A DNA stretch of 64,000 nucleotides, taken from contig NZ_CAHP01000014.1 of NCBI RefSeq assembly GCF_000294655.1, positions 285,781 to 349,780 of the forward strand, given 5' to 3'. The stretch is from Magnetospirillum molischianum DSM 120. Its GTDB lineage: Bacteria > Pseudomonadota > Alphaproteobacteria > Rhodospirillales > Magnetospirillaceae. The translations under genes were made by a program, and so were the position numbers. The notes below the pieces were generated by a model. The model was not told where the DNA came from and did not search any database. It was given only the letters and a program-made list of their open reading frames with translations. Numbering within the stretch: position 1 is the stretch's first letter; each line of letters begins with the position of its first letter. Of this stretch, positions 46,021 to 55,090 are shown piece by piece.

Positions 46021-46500
46021 TCAGGCCGCCGCGACGCCGTCGGTCAAATCCAAATCGTCGAACGCAAAAACATGGTCGAGATCGAGCAGGGCAACCATTC
46101 GCCCATCGACGGTAACCAAGCCGGTCAAAAAGCCGATATCCGAACGCTCGATCTGCGGCGGCGGCTGAATTTCATCGGCAGAGACGGCCAGGATGTCGGC
46201 AACGGCATCGACCAGGATACCCGCCACCCGGCTGCCCACCGCGACGACAATGATGACATGGCGGGGGCTGGTGGCGGTAACGCCTCGGCCAAAGCGGGCC
46301 CGCAGATCGAGAATCGGAACGATCGCGCCGCGCAGATTGATGACACCACGGATATAGGCCGGAGTGTTGGGCAATTCAGTGCTTGCCGTCCATCCCTTGA
46401 TCTCGCGGATCGCCATGATATCGACGCCGTATTCCTCGTCGCCAATCGTGAACGAGATGAATTGTCTGATGCTGCTTTCCGACACGCTGCTCTCCGACAC
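46021..46500 (-). CDS. cheW: CheW coupling protein, operon 2
   Basis: A 159-aa protein from a GTG at 46500 preceded by GGGGAGGG. QFISFTIGDEEYGVDIMAIREIKGW, YIRGVINLRGAIVPILDLRARFG and GILVDAVADILAV are standard. An N-terminal SESSVSESS direct repeat of five residues is a small oddity. It couples the MCP to CheA. Confidence 0.93.
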   Translation of the reverse strand: MSESSVSESSIRQFISFTIGDEEYGVDIMAIREIKGWTASTELPNTPAYIRGVINLRGAIVPILDLRARFGRGVTATSPRHVIIVVAVGSRVAGILVDAVADILAVSADEIQPPPQIERSDIGFLTGLVTVDGRMVALLDLDHVFAFDDLDLTDGVAAA

Positions 46501-46526
46501 ATCACCCTCCCCTTTGCGCCGTAGCG

Positions 46527-48683
46527 CTATTCCGCCGCCACGGTGGCGTCGTGGCTGAGACGCTCGCCCATGATTCGGAGCGCCCCAGCATCCAGGATCA
46601 GCGCCACTCGCCCATCGCCCAGGATGGTGGCGGCCGAGACACCCTCGACCGGATGAAAATTGGAATCCAGACTTTTGATGACGACCTGCTGCTGCCCGAG
46701 CAATTCGTCAACCAGCAGACCGATACGGTCGCCGCCCTCGGTCTCGACCACAACGGCCAGGGCACGGGTAGGATCGGTGATCGCGCCTTTGATCCCGAAC
46801 AATTCGTACAGCCGGACCAGTCGGATATAATCGCCGCGCAACGTCAGCACATCGCCGACATTGACCAGGGTTCGGGTCTGCTGAGGCGTCGGGCGCAACG
46901 ACTCGACGATGTTGGTGAGCGGCAGGACATAGCGCTCGCCGCCGACCGCGACCAACATTCCATCCATCACCGCAAGGGTCAACGGCAGAGACAGCACAAA
47001 GCGTGCGCCTAGGCCGGGGGTGTTCTGCACCACCACGCGCCCGCCGACATCCTGGATATTCTTGCGAACGACATCCATGCCGACACCACGGCCGGAAACG
47101 TCGGAAACCTGATCCGCAGTCGAGAAGCCTGGGGCAAAGATCAGCTGATCGATCTGCTCATCCGATAATTGGGCGGTGCGATCGATCAGTCCGCGCTCGA
47201 CCGCCTTGTCGAACACCCGCTTGCGATTGATGCCACGCCCATCGTCTGAAATCTCGATGATAATTCGGCCCGAGCGGTGGGCGGCACCAAGATGGATCGT
47301 CCCCTCGGCCGGTTTTCCGGCGGCAAGGCGCTCTTCCGGCGGCTCCAGCCCGTGATCGAGCGAATTGCGAATCAGGTGAGTCAACGGATCGGATAATTGC
47401 TCGATCACCGTCTTATCAACTTCGGTGTTCTCGCCGCTCATCACCAGCCGGGCCTGCTTGCCCAGTTTCAGCGACAGATCGCGGACCAGACGGGGAGCGC
47501 GCGAGAACAGCGCCTTGACCGGCTGGGCGCGAATCGCCATCACGCTTTCCTGAAGCTCGCGGGTATGGTGCGATAGTTCCTGCAATCCCTGGATCAATTC
47601 GGGATGGGACTCGACGGAAAATCCCGTCGTCTGCTGGCCCAGCATCGCCTGAGTGATCACCAGTTCGCCGACCATGTTGACCAGACGGTCGATCCGGTCG
47701 AGATCGACCCGAATCGAGGCCGTGTGAATCCCGCTGCCGCCACTGCCGCCGACGCTGGCGCCGGTGGATGCATTGGTCCCGGATCGGATCGGGGCGGACA
47801 GGGGCGGATGCGGATCGGCACGGGCAACAGCCGGAGCGGGCAAAACCGGAACCGATGGAACCGCCGCGACGGGAGCAGGTGCGGGATCTGGAGCGGGTTC
47901 GGAAAGCGGCAGGAACAGCCCCCACCCCTCGCCTTCCCCATCGACATCAAGACCGATCTGCGTGATCAGCACGTCGGCGGTATCGCCGGCGACGAACTCG
48001 AACACCTCCTCGATCTCGGCCCGCTCCCGGTCGGTAATCAACGATATGGTCCAGGACAGGTATGTGTCGCGAGGATTGATCTCGGTCAAACCGGGAAGAC
48101 GCGACAGGTCGGCGACAACCTCGATCTCGCCCAGTGCGGCCAGTTCGCGGAACAACAATTGCGGATCGTTGCCGGTCAGCAACAGACCCGCGGCAGGCAA
48201 CAGGCGGATATTCCACAGAATAGGCGCGTTGACGACCGGAGCGGCACCAGACGGAACCGGCACGGCGGAGGGTGGTTCCGGTTCTTCGATTAGAATCCGT
48301 TCCAGTGCGGCGGTAACGTCGGCACCGTGATCGGCAGGCAAAGCCACCTCTTCCTGGGCGGCACGAACGAAATCGCCCAGCGTGTCGGTACCGCGAACAA
48401 GAAGATCGGCGACATGCGGCGTCAGGGCAACCCGGCCCGAGCGCAGCGCGTCCATCGAGGTCTCGAACACATGGGCGAAGCGGACCAGATCCTCGAAGGC
48501 GAAGGCTCCGGCACCGCCCTTGATCGAGTGGACACAGCGAAAGACGGCGTTGAGATCTTCAAGATCGCCCTCGCCCAGTTGCAGCCGCGCAATCGTCTCC
48601 TCGGCGGCGGCAAGAAGCTCGGCGCATTCCTCGAAATAGGTCGCCTTGAACCGCGACAGGTCGTAGGGCTGATCCTCGCTCAC
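46527..48683 (-). CDS. cheA: Chemotaxis histidine kinase CheA, operon 2
   Basis: A 718-aa protein with a GTG start at 48683 (GGGAGAGG upstream). HPt His52 (CVHSIKGGAGAF). P2-position domain at about 155-245 (ILWNIRLLPAAGLLLTGNDPQLLFRELAALGE...YLSWTISLI), homologous to that of operon 1 CheA. Then a long Pro/Ala/Ser-rich linker in place of the helical insert found in the other CheA. Dimerisation helices (IDRLVNMVGELVITQAML), HATPase (SDPLTHLIRNSLDHGLEPP; SGRGVGMDVV) and a CheW-like C-terminus complete the kinase. Confidence 0.94.
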   Translation of the reverse strand: MSEDQPYDLSRFKATYFEECAELLAAAEETIARLQLGEGDLEDLNAVFRCVHSIKGGAGAFAFEDLVRFAHVFETSMDALRSGRVALTPHVADLLVRGTDTLGDFVRAAQEEVALPADHGADVTAALERILIEEPEPPSAVPVPSGAAPVVNAPILWNIRLLPAAGLLLTGNDPQLLFRELAALGEIEVVADLSRLPGLTEINPRDTYLSWTISLITDRERAEIEEVFEFVAGDTADVLITQIGLDVDGEGEGWGLFLPLSEPAPDPAPAPVAAVPSVPVLPAPAVARADPHPPLSAPIRSGTNASTGASVGGSGGSGIHTASIRVDLDRIDRLVNMVGELVITQAMLGQQTTGFSVESHPELIQGLQELSHHTRELQESVMAIRAQPVKALFSRAPRLVRDLSLKLGKQARLVMSGENTEVDKTVIEQLSDPLTHLIRNSLDHGLEPPEERLAAGKPAEGTIHLGAAHRSGRIIIEISDDGRGINRKRVFDKAVERGLIDRTAQLSDEQIDQLIFAPGFSTADQVSDVSGRGVGMDVVRKNIQDVGGRVVVQNTPGLGARFVLSLPLTLAVMDGMLVAVGGERYVLPLTNIVESLRPTPQQTRTLVNVGDVLTLRGDYIRLVRLYELFGIKGAITDPTRALAVVVETEGGDRIGLLVDELLGQQQVVIKSLDSNFHPVEGVSAATILGDGRVALILDAGALRIMGERLSHDATVAAE

Positions 48684-48706
48684 GCACGCCTCTCCCGTTC
48701 GAGCCG

Positions 48707-49072
48707 CTAGGGGCAGACTTTCGCCACGATCTGTAACAACTTTTCAGGACTGAACGGCTTAACGATCCACCCAGTAGCACCGGCGGAACGACCGGCATCC
48801 TTTTTCGCCTGCTCGCTTTCGGTGGTCAGGATCAAAATCGGCGTCCCGGCATGGGCAGGCAATCCGCGCAGTTTGCGGACCAGGGTGATCCCATCCATCT
48901 CGGGCATGTTGACGTCGGTGATGATGACATCAACCTTTTGCCCCTGAATGGTACGCAGAGCGGCAACACCGTTTTCGGCTTCGAGCACAGTGTAACCGGC
49001 CCCTCGCAACGTGAACGAAACCATATCGCGCATCGTCTTCGAATCATCGACTGCCAGAACGCACTTACCCAT
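48707..49072 (-). CDS. cheY: CheY-type response regulator, operon 2
   Basis: A 121-aa receiver with Asp9/Asp10, phospho-acceptor Asp53 (ITDVNMPEMDG), ILTTE and Lys105 (VKPF). No output domain. It lies 16 bp after the STAS gene and 23 bp before cheA. Same length and frame positions as CheY of operon 1. Confidence 0.94.
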   Translation of the reverse strand: MGKCVLAVDDSKTMRDMVSFTLRGAGYTVLEAENGVAALRTIQGQKVDVIITDVNMPEMDGITLVRKLRGLPAHAGTPILILTTESEQAKKDAGRSAGATGWIVKPFSPEKLLQIVAKVCP

Positions 49073-49088
49073 TCCGCTCTCCCAGATC

Positions 49089-49391
49089 TCAGATCAGTTT
49101 TTGTAATTCGTCGTCGAGACCCAGCCGCCCGAACGCTTCGACAACCGGGGCGGCTGGACTGTCCAGAATCAATCGACGGGCGGAACCAGCAAAGCCCGGC
49201 GCGGCGGCCAGGATGACCTGGATCGCAGCGGTTGACAGCCGGGCAACTCGGTCGGCCTTGATGGCAACATCGATTCCGTTGCTCTGCCCAAGCGCATCGA
49301 GAAGGGTGTCACGCAACTCTCCCGCTGCAAGCAGATCGACGATTTCTGGCAATTCGATTTCTAGCCGGCCTTGAGACTCTTTGGTTTCCAT
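49089..49391 (-). CDS. STAS-domain protein of chemotaxis operon 2
   Basis: A 100-aa STAS domain from the ATG at 49391; an in-frame TTG at 49439 is less likely. LEIELPEIVDLLAAGELRDTLLDAL and IDVAIKADRVARLSTAAIQVILAAA are the typical halves, with LST at the anti-anti-sigma phospho-site position. It is the first gene of operon 2, as its counterpart is of operon 1. Confidence 0.82.
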   Translation of the reverse strand: METKESQGRLEIELPEIVDLLAAGELRDTLLDALGQSNGIDVAIKADRVARLSTAAIQVILAAAPGFAGSARRLILDSPAAPVVEAFGRLGLDDELQKLI

Positions 49392-49480
49392 GGCGCGGTT
49401 GCCAACTTCCCAGTGGACCAAACTGTGATAATACGTCAAATTCCAGACTTAAGTAAGAGCCGAACCGCCCAGGCGCATGA

Positions 49481-49897
49481 ATGCCCAAAATAACAACTCA
49501 GGCCGGTCCATGGAACATGACGGTGTTCGCTTTCGATCAAAGCGATCCCGAAAACCCACTTGGACAGCTCAAGGACGAAGACTTACGGAGAATCCCCTAC
49601 GGAGCGGCCGAATTGAACGCCGAGGGACGTGTCGTATCTTATAACGACACAGAACCGGAAGAAAACGACGACGGCAAGATTTCGCCCATTGGGAGAAATT
49701 TCTTCGGCGAGGTGGCGCGCTGGGCCGGGAACCCGATCATCGTCGAGGAATTCCGTAAAGGCGTCAGCAGCGGCGCGCTCAACGTCGTGTTCGACTGCGC
49801 CAACGCCCGCCTCTCCTACAAAGTACGGGTGCACTTCAAGGTCAGCCCGATCCTCGGCACCTACTGGGTCTTCATCAAGCGTCTGCGCCGGGCTTAG
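49481..49897 (+). CDS. Photoactive-yellow-protein-like PAS protein lacking the chromophore Cys
   Basis: A 138-aa single PAS domain. It aligns without gaps to the core of PYP: Tyr54 and Glu58 (VVSYNDTE) fall at PYP Tyr42/Glu46; IGRNFFGEVAR...NP...EEFRKGVSSGALNVVF matches the PYP helix and strand; the C-terminus YWVFIKRL is the PYP ending. The chromophore-attachment Cys69 is Trp81 here (VARWAGNP), so it cannot bind p-coumarate by thioester there. It is divergent from chemotaxis operon 2 (90 bp) and overlaps the convergent meaB end by 23 bp. A sensory input to that operon is inference. Confidence 0.8.
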   Translation: MPKITTQAGPWNMTVFAFDQSDPENPLGQLKDEDLRRIPYGAAELNAEGRVVSYNDTEPEENDDGKISPIGRNFFGEVARWAGNPIIVEEFRKGVSSGALNVVFDCANARLSYKVRVHFKVSPILGTYWVFIKRLRRA

Positions 49898-50894
49898 CGG
49901 TTTCGTTCCCTCCACGGAACAAGGTGACCAACTGCCGCGCCGCCGCGCCGGGAGGGACGCGACCCGTGGCGACCGCCTGCTCCATCTCCGGCAACAGGGC
50001 CGCAACGCGGGAATCGTCGCGCAGGCTCTGCAACAGCGTTTCCGACACCTCGTTCCACATCCAGGCGCGGGCCTGCGCCTCGCGGCGGGCGGCCAGAGCA
50101 CCATTGGCCCCCAGCGCGTCACGATGTTCGCGAACAGTGTTCCAAACGGAATCGATCCCGGTGCGGGTCAGTGCGGAACAGGTCAGCACCGGCACCCGCC
50201 AGCCGGTCGCGGCGGGAGCGAGCAGATGCAGGGCATTACCGTAATCGCGCGCCGCCCGCGCCGCTGCGGTGGCAAGATCGCCATCGGCTTTGTTGACGAT
50301 GATCGCATCGGCCAGTTCGACGATCCCTTTTTTAATTCCCTGCAACTCGTCGCCGCCGCCCGGCACCAGCAACAGCAGGAACATATCGACCATATCGGCC
50401 ACCGCCGTCTCGCTTTGACCGACACCGACGGTCTCGACGACGATCACGTCGAAGCCTGCCGCCTCGCACACCAGCATCGCTTCTCGGGTGCGCCGCGCCA
50501 CACCGCCCAAAGTGCAGCCCGACGGGCTGGGGCGGATAAAGGCGCGGGGGTCACGCGACAAGTCTTCCATCCGGGTCTTGTCGCCCAGGATGGAACCGCC
50601 AGAGCGCGGACTGGACGGATCGACCGCCAACACCGCCGGACGCCCTCCCTGAGCCAGAACATGAAGGCCGAAGCTTTCGATGAAGGTGCTCTTCCCCGCA
50701 CCGGGAACGCCGGTGATGCCAACCCGCACCGCGCCGCCGGTATGGGGCAGCAATTCGTGCAACAGCGCCTCGGCGCTTGCACGATGGTCGGGACGGGTGG
50801 ATTCGATCAGGGTGATGGCGCGGGCCAGAGCGCGGCGCTCACCGGCACGGACGGAACGGGCCAGGGCAATGGGGTCGAGTGAAGGCAGGGTCAC
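49875..50894 (-). CDS. meaB: MeaB/ArgK-type P-loop GTPase
   Basis: A 339-aa G3E-family GTPase. Walker A GVPGAGKST at 62-70, AVDPSSPRSGGSILGDKTRM, ETVGVGQSE, NKADGD for base recognition. MeaB protects B12-dependent methylmalonyl-CoA mutase. The mutase genes are not in the window, but the presence of meaB implies the propionyl-CoA route. It follows the 96-aa gene by 7 bp. Confidence 0.92.
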   Translation of the reverse strand: MTLPSLDPIALARSVRAGERRALARAITLIESTRPDHRASAEALLHELLPHTGGAVRVGITGVPGAGKSTFIESFGLHVLAQGGRPAVLAVDPSSPRSGGSILGDKTRMEDLSRDPRAFIRPSPSGCTLGGVARRTREAMLVCEAAGFDVIVVETVGVGQSETAVADMVDMFLLLLVPGGGDELQGIKKGIVELADAIIVNKADGDLATAAARAARDYGNALHLLAPAATGWRVPVLTCSALTRTGIDSVWNTVREHRDALGANGALAARREAQARAWMWNEVSETLLQSLRDDSRVAALLPEMEQAVATGRVPPGAAARQLVTLFRGGNETAKPGADA

Positions 50895-50901
50895 GGGCAG
50901 T

Positions 50902-51192
50902 CTATTTCCGGGTCTTGGGATCGGGCGGCGGCTCGGTCCCCTGGTTCAAGAAAGTCAGGATCGCCATTGATACCAGTTTGGCGCGATCCTCGTCGGACAG
51001 AGTGTCCAAAATCTTGCGCTTGGCGCGATGAATTTCAGCCGCCTCGCGCAGCAGCTTGGCGCGGGCGGCAGCGGCTTGGACAGCGGGTTTCGCCTTAGGA
51101 ACCGAGGCCTGAGCGCGCACGGAAATCTTGGCGCGGGAAAGATTTTCGCGCGCCTTGCCGTCCAGGAACAGAGCTTGCAGCCAACCGAACAT
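50902..51192 (-). CDS. Small hypothetical protein upstream of meaB
   Basis: 96 aa, helical, basic in the middle (RAKLLREAAEIHRAKRKILDTLSDEDRAKL). The SDEDRAKLVSMAILTFLNQG segment looks conserved, but I recognise no family. It is likely co-transcribed with meaB (7-bp gap). Confidence 0.6.
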   Translation of the reverse strand: MFGWLQALFLDGKARENLSRAKISVRAQASVPKAKPAVQAAAARAKLLREAAEIHRAKRKILDTLSDEDRAKLVSMAILTFLNQGTEPPPDPKTRK

Positions 51193-51361
51193 CGTCAGAC
51201 ACTACCCCGGAATCCCCTCCGCTGTCATCGACGAGGGATACCGTCGAACGATAACGGTGATTGAGCGGGGGGCCGAGGTTGGCTACAGTCCGGGCCAGCG
51301 GGCGGCTGGTGGAGACTTTCCGCCAGGGTGTCCGCTTTTCTTCGCTTCGGGCGCACCGATA

Positions 51362-51793
51362 ATGGATATGAACCTGCTTCACCATCCCCAACTGATTTCC
51401 CTACGCCGCTGGTGGCTGGGTCAAGGTGGCAGCGAGGGGCTGCCTTCGGCGGCGGATCTCAGCCCCGCCATGCTGCGGCCTTGGCTCGACAATCTGGTCG
51501 TGGTCGATATCGACCCGGCGGGCGAGCCGCGCTATGCCTATTACGGTGCCAATTTAGCCGCCGCCTTTGGCACCGACATGGTCGGCCATTCGATCGATCA
51601 GCTGCCCAAAGCCCAGCGCGCCATCCTGGCCCGCGAATACGACACGGTGCGGCGCGACTCGACCACTCTGGTCCGCCGCTACACCGCTGATTTCGACGGG
51701 CAAACCCAAACCTGGGAACGCCTGCTTCTCCCCTTCTTCGACGGCGACGGCGCAGTCGAGAAGATCATTGTCGCCGTCTACCGCCTGGAATGA
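51362..51793 (+). CDS. PAS_5-like domain protein
   Basis: A 143-aa protein. [38 protein letters not shown] and [26 protein letters not shown] resemble the alphaproteobacterial PAS_5 group, whose N-terminus gives W-x-x-x-R/Q-G...P-x-x-x-D-x-x-P. The start is uncertain (ATG at 51362 or 51368), with no strong ribosome site. It ends 1 nt before the FtsK-like start, so the two genes are probably translated together. Confidence 0.7.
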   Translation: MDMNLLHHPQLISLRRWWLGQGGSEGLPSAADLSPAMLRPWLDNLVVVDIDPAGEPRYAYYGANLAAAFGTDMVGHSIDQLPKAQRAILAREYDTVRRDSTTLVRRYTADFDGQTQTWERLLLPFFDGDGAVEKIIVAVYRLE

Positions 51794-51794
51794 C

Positions 51795-53750
51795 ATGAGC
51801 CCCGTCAAAGACGACACCATGACCGCCGCCGATTTCAACTTTTGGTGCGCGGTCAACAGCAAGCCGTTCCGACTGATGCGTCACCGCTGGCCCGATGGGT
51901 CGGTTGAGTGGGACGTCGAGGTCTTCCCCGGACGGCCCGAGGCGACCGTCGCTTATGGCACCGGCCAAACCGACGAAACGCCCGCCGCCGCCGCCGCCTT
52001 TGCCTTCGCCGCCGGAGTCGAATGGGGCGAAAGCTTTGCCCGCCCGGCTGGAGCCGAAACTTGGGATGAGGACGACAGCGAGGAGCCGGGACCGGTCGTC
52101 CCGTTGCCCCTCAGCGTGCGCCCCACCCCCGCCGCCCCACCCCCGCCCATCGCCGACAGCATTGAGGCCGACGACGAACCGGACGTGGCGGACGAACACG
52201 ACATAGACGTGGACGACGACGAGGACGCACCGCCACGCCGCCAGGGCTATACTCAGCCCTCGATTCAGCTCTTGCAGCCGCCGCCGCCGCGCAATCGGGT
52301 CGAAGAGGACGAGGAATCCCTGGCCGGAAACGCCCGGACGCTTGAAACCGTCCTGCGCAATTTCAAGGTGCGGGGCGAGATCATGGAGGTCCGCCAGGGA
52401 CCCGTGGTAACGCTCTACGAGTTCGAGCCGCTGCCCGGCACCAAATCCTCGACGGTTATCAATCTCGCCGACGACATCGCCCGCTCGATGAGCACGATCA
52501 CAACCCGCATCGCGATCGTACCGGGGCGGAGCGTGATCGGCATCGAGATGCCCAATCCGATCCGCGAGACTGTCTACCTGCGTGAAATTCTGGAAAGCCC
52601 GGCTTTCCTCCAGCACAGCGGGCGGCTGCCGCTGGCGCTCGGTAAGGATATCGCGGGCGAACCAGTCGTCGCCGATCTGGCCCGGATGCCGCATCTGCTG
52701 ATCGCGGGAACCACCGGGTCGGGCAAATCGGTTGGTATCAATGCGATGATCCTGTCGCTGCTGTACCGCTTCCGCCCCGACGAATGCCGCCTGATCATGG
52801 TCGATCCCAAGATGCTGGAACTGTCGGTTTATGACGGCATCCCGCATCTACTGACCCCGGTGGTCACCGACCCGGACAAGGCGGTTCGGGTGCTGAAATG
52901 GGCCGTGCGCGAGATGGAAGCGCGCTATCGCGCCATGGCGCTGCTCGCCGTCCGCAATATCGACGGCTACAATGCCCGGTTGGGCGAGTTGGCTGTGTCG
53001 GGGCAAAAGGTCACCCATCGGGTTCAGGTCGGCTTTGACCGCGCCTCCCGCGAGCCGGTGTTCGAGGAACAGCCGATCGACCTGAAGCCGTTGCCGCACA
53101 TCGTCGTGCTGGTTGACGAGATGGCCGACCTGATGATGGTGGCGGGTCGCGATCTGGAAGTGGCGATACAGCGCCTGGCTCAGATGGCTCGCGCCGCGGG
53201 CATTCACCTGATCATGGCAACCCAGCGTCCTTCGGTTGATGTCATCACCGGCACGATCAAGGCCAACTTCCCCACCCGAATTTCGTTCCAGGTCACCTCG
53301 CGAATCGACAGCCGCACCATCCTGGGCGAATCCGGGGCCGAGCAATTGGTCGGACAAGGCGACATGTTGTTCATGTCGGGAGGCGGCCGGGTGTCGCGCA
53401 TCCACGGCCCGTTCGTCTCGGACACCGAGGTTGAGCAGGTGGTGGCTCATCTGAAGGCCCAGGGCGAACCGGATTACCTCGGCTCGATTACCGACGACGA
53501 CGATGACGACGACCTGCGCGGCTCCGGTGACGAGGGCGGCGGCATCGGCAGCGGCGACGATCTGTACGATCAGGCGGTGGCGCTGGTAACGCGCGAGCGC
53601 AAGGTCTCGATCAGCTTCATCCAGCGTCAGCTTCAGATCGGCTACAATCGCTCTGCCCGGCTGGTCGAACGGATGGAGACCGAAGGTGTCGTGTCACCCT
53701 CCAATCATCAGGGCAAGCGCGAGGTGCTGGGGCGCAACGGAGGGAACTGA
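51795..53750 (+). CDS. FtsK/SpoIIIE-type DNA translocase without a membrane domain
   Basis: A 651-aa protein (ATG 51795; 51819 also possible). Residues 1-60 are a small unrecognised domain ([33 protein letters not shown]), followed by an acidic/proline linker to about 165. Then comes the FtsK alpha region ([30 protein letters not shown]). The RecA-like motor has Walker [11 protein letters not shown] and Walker [13 protein letters not shown]. The C-terminal gamma winged helix ([25 protein letters not shown]) binds KOPS-type sequences. No TM helix exists, unlike divisome FtsK. It could be a soluble paralogue, or the only FtsK with its anchor encoded elsewhere. Confidence 0.85.
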   Translation: MSPVKDDTMTAADFNFWCAVNSKPFRLMRHRWPDGSVEWDVEVFPGRPEATVAYGTGQTDETPAAAAAFAFAAGVEWGESFARPAGAETWDEDDSEEPGPVVPLPLSVRPTPAAPPPPIADSIEADDEPDVADEHDIDVDDDEDAPPRRQGYTQPSIQLLQPPPPRNRVEEDEESLAGNARTLETVLRNFKVRGEIMEVRQGPVVTLYEFEPLPGTKSSTVINLADDIARSMSTITTRIAIVPGRSVIGIEMPNPIRETVYLREILESPAFLQHSGRLPLALGKDIAGEPVVADLARMPHLLIAGTTGSGKSVGINAMILSLLYRFRPDECRLIMVDPKMLELSVYDGIPHLLTPVVTDPDKAVRVLKWAVREMEARYRAMALLAVRNIDGYNARLGELAVSGQKVTHRVQVGFDRASREPVFEEQPIDLKPLPHIVVLVDEMADLMMVAGRDLEVAIQRLAQMARAAGIHLIMATQRPSVDVITGTIKANFPTRISFQVTSRIDSRTILGESGAEQLVGQGDMLFMSGGGRVSRIHGPFVSDTEVEQVVAHLKAQGEPDYLGSITDDDDDDDLRGSGDEGGGIGSGDDLYDQAVALVTRERKVSISFIQRQLQIGYNRSARLVERMETEGVVSPSNHQGKREVLGRNGGN

Positions 53751-53792
53751 TCCGGTCGCCTTCTTCTCTGGAAAACACCTGCCTCCAGATGG

Positions 53793-53950
53793 TGGGACGA
53801 TCTCTCCACACGAGAGTGACGGCGATTCCGCATCGCCGGTCGGGGGGATCGTCCCATGCTTTGGATGCATGGGCCGGACGGGGCCGACGGGTGTACCGTG
53901 CGCATCGGACATCGGCGGTCCGGGGCCGGGGCCGTCACGGACCGGAGGGG
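53793..53950 (+). promoter_or_regulatory. Structured 5' leader of the methyltransferase gene (riboswitch- or attenuator-like)
   Basis: Three nested elements. First, a three-way-junction shape: P1 TGGGACGATC (53793-53802) with GATCGTCCCA (53847-53856); P2 TCTC/GAGA (53803-53815); P3 GAC-GGCGAT / ATCGCC-G-GTC (53818-53841). Second, CCCATGC (53853-53859) with GCATGGG (53867-53873), which needs the same CCCA as P1 and so excludes it. Third, CGGTCCG (53916-53922) with CGGACCG (53938-53944), ending at the GGAGGGG ribosome site of the gene at 53955. No known riboswitch class is recognised. Confidence 0.5.
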
Positions 53951-53954
53951 AAAG

Positions 53955-54548
53955 ATGAACTACGAGACGATCATCAACAATTTCCACGATTCCCTGTTCG
54001 CCCGGACGGGACGCAGCGGCGGCAGTCTGGGCTGGCGGTCGAAGGAATCGCAGCAAGCACGCTTCGACGCGGTATTGTCACAGGGAAACCTGGACGGCAA
54101 AACGGTACTGGATGTCGGCTGCGGCTTTGGCGATCTGGCCGAAGCGTTGCGGCTCAAAGCACCGACCGCCCTTTATACCGGCTATGACATCAACCCCCAA
54201 TTCATCGATGTATGCCGCTCCAATGCCCCAGAGCGGGCTTTTGAGTTGCGTAATATCCTCACCCACCCGCCCGAGACGCCGTTCGACGTGATTGTTTCGG
54301 TCGGCCCGATCAATATCGAGCTTGGGCACAACGAAGAATTAGTGCGTTCAATGCTGCGGGCGATGTATAAATCATGCACTCAGCATTGCGTAATGAGTCT
54401 GGCCAGTAGCGAATACAGGGGAACAGACCGGGGCTTCCACTATTACGATCCAGTTGAAATCCTTGATTTCGCGCTATCATTGACCAAGAGCGTCGTTCTG
54501 AAGCACGATTACCTTCCTCACGATTTCAGCATATTCATGTTTCGCTAA
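53955..54548 (+). CDS. SAM-dependent class I methyltransferase
   Basis: A 197-aa protein with GGAGGGG ahead of the ATG. Motif I VLDVGCGFGDLAEAL, acidic residue GYDINPQFI in motif II, VIVSVGPINIE in the motif IV position. There is no substrate-specific domain. It lies between the ftsK-like gene (204 bp) and yajC, with a structured leader of its own. Substrate is unknown. Codon use in the last third (AT-richer) differs slightly from the neighbours. Confidence 0.8.
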   Translation: MNYETIINNFHDSLFARTGRSGGSLGWRSKESQQARFDAVLSQGNLDGKTVLDVGCGFGDLAEALRLKAPTALYTGYDINPQFIDVCRSNAPERAFELRNILTHPPETPFDVIVSVGPINIELGHNEELVRSMLRAMYKSCTQHCVMSLASSEYRGTDRGFHYYDPVEILDFALSLTKSVVLKHDYLPHDFSIFMFR

Positions 54549-54672
54549 ACTGGCCCCTGCACTCCGTTCCCGTTCAGGCAACGGGGTGAGAGGACGTTTG
54601 CAACCGCGTCCGGGACCGCTATAGTCCGGCATCGTTTCGTTCGAATGGGTTTTCTCCCGAGGAGTAGTGAAG

Positions 54673-55044
54673 ATGTTCGCCTCGCCAGCCTTCGCCCAAG
54701 CCGCCGCCAGCTCCGCTGCCACCGGCACCATGGGCATCCTGGAACAGTTCCTGCCTCTGGTTCTGATCTTCGTGGTGTTCTACCTGCTGCTGATCCGTCC
54801 GCAGCAGAAGCGGATGAAGCAGCACAAGGAAATGTTGAACCAGTTGCGCCGGGGCGACCGGGTGGTGACTGCGGGCGGCATCATCGGCACCGTCAACAAG
54901 CTGGTCAACGATTCCGAAGTCGTCGTCGAGATCGCCGATGGCGTCCGTGTCCGCGTCCTGCGCGCCACCATCACCGAGGTGCTGGGCAAGAGCGAGCCGG
55001 TCGCTGGCGAAAAGGCCGAGGCCGAAAAGCCGACCGAGAAGTGA
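54673..55044 (+). CDS. yajC: YajC, Sec translocon accessory subunit
   Basis: A 123-aa protein. The ATG at 54673 has AGGAG 8 nt upstream; a GTG at 54667 is too close to it. One TM helix (FLPLVLIFVVFYLLLIRP), then QQKRMKQHKEMLNQLRRGDRVVTAGGIIGTV, which is diagnostic. First gene of yajC-secD-secF. Confidence 0.95.
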   Translation: MFASPAFAQAAASSAATGTMGILEQFLPLVLIFVVFYLLLIRPQQKRMKQHKEMLNQLRRGDRVVTAGGIIGTVNKLVNDSEVVVEIADGVRVRVLRATITEVLGKSEPVAGEKAEAEKPTEK

Positions 55045-55090
55045 TCTTCCCGCCTCTTCACACGACAACCTTTCGAGTACGGGCCGGGAC

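Noticed and set aside
53856-53954. 33-codon N-terminal extension of the methyltransferase
   Set aside because: It covers the structured leader, has no ribosome site at its ATG, and the inner ATG at 53955 has an ideal one.
54938-55090. N-terminal extension of SecD within the yajC coding region
   Set aside because: Out of frame with yajC and fully overlapping it; the ATG at 55091 yields the normal SecD signal anchor.
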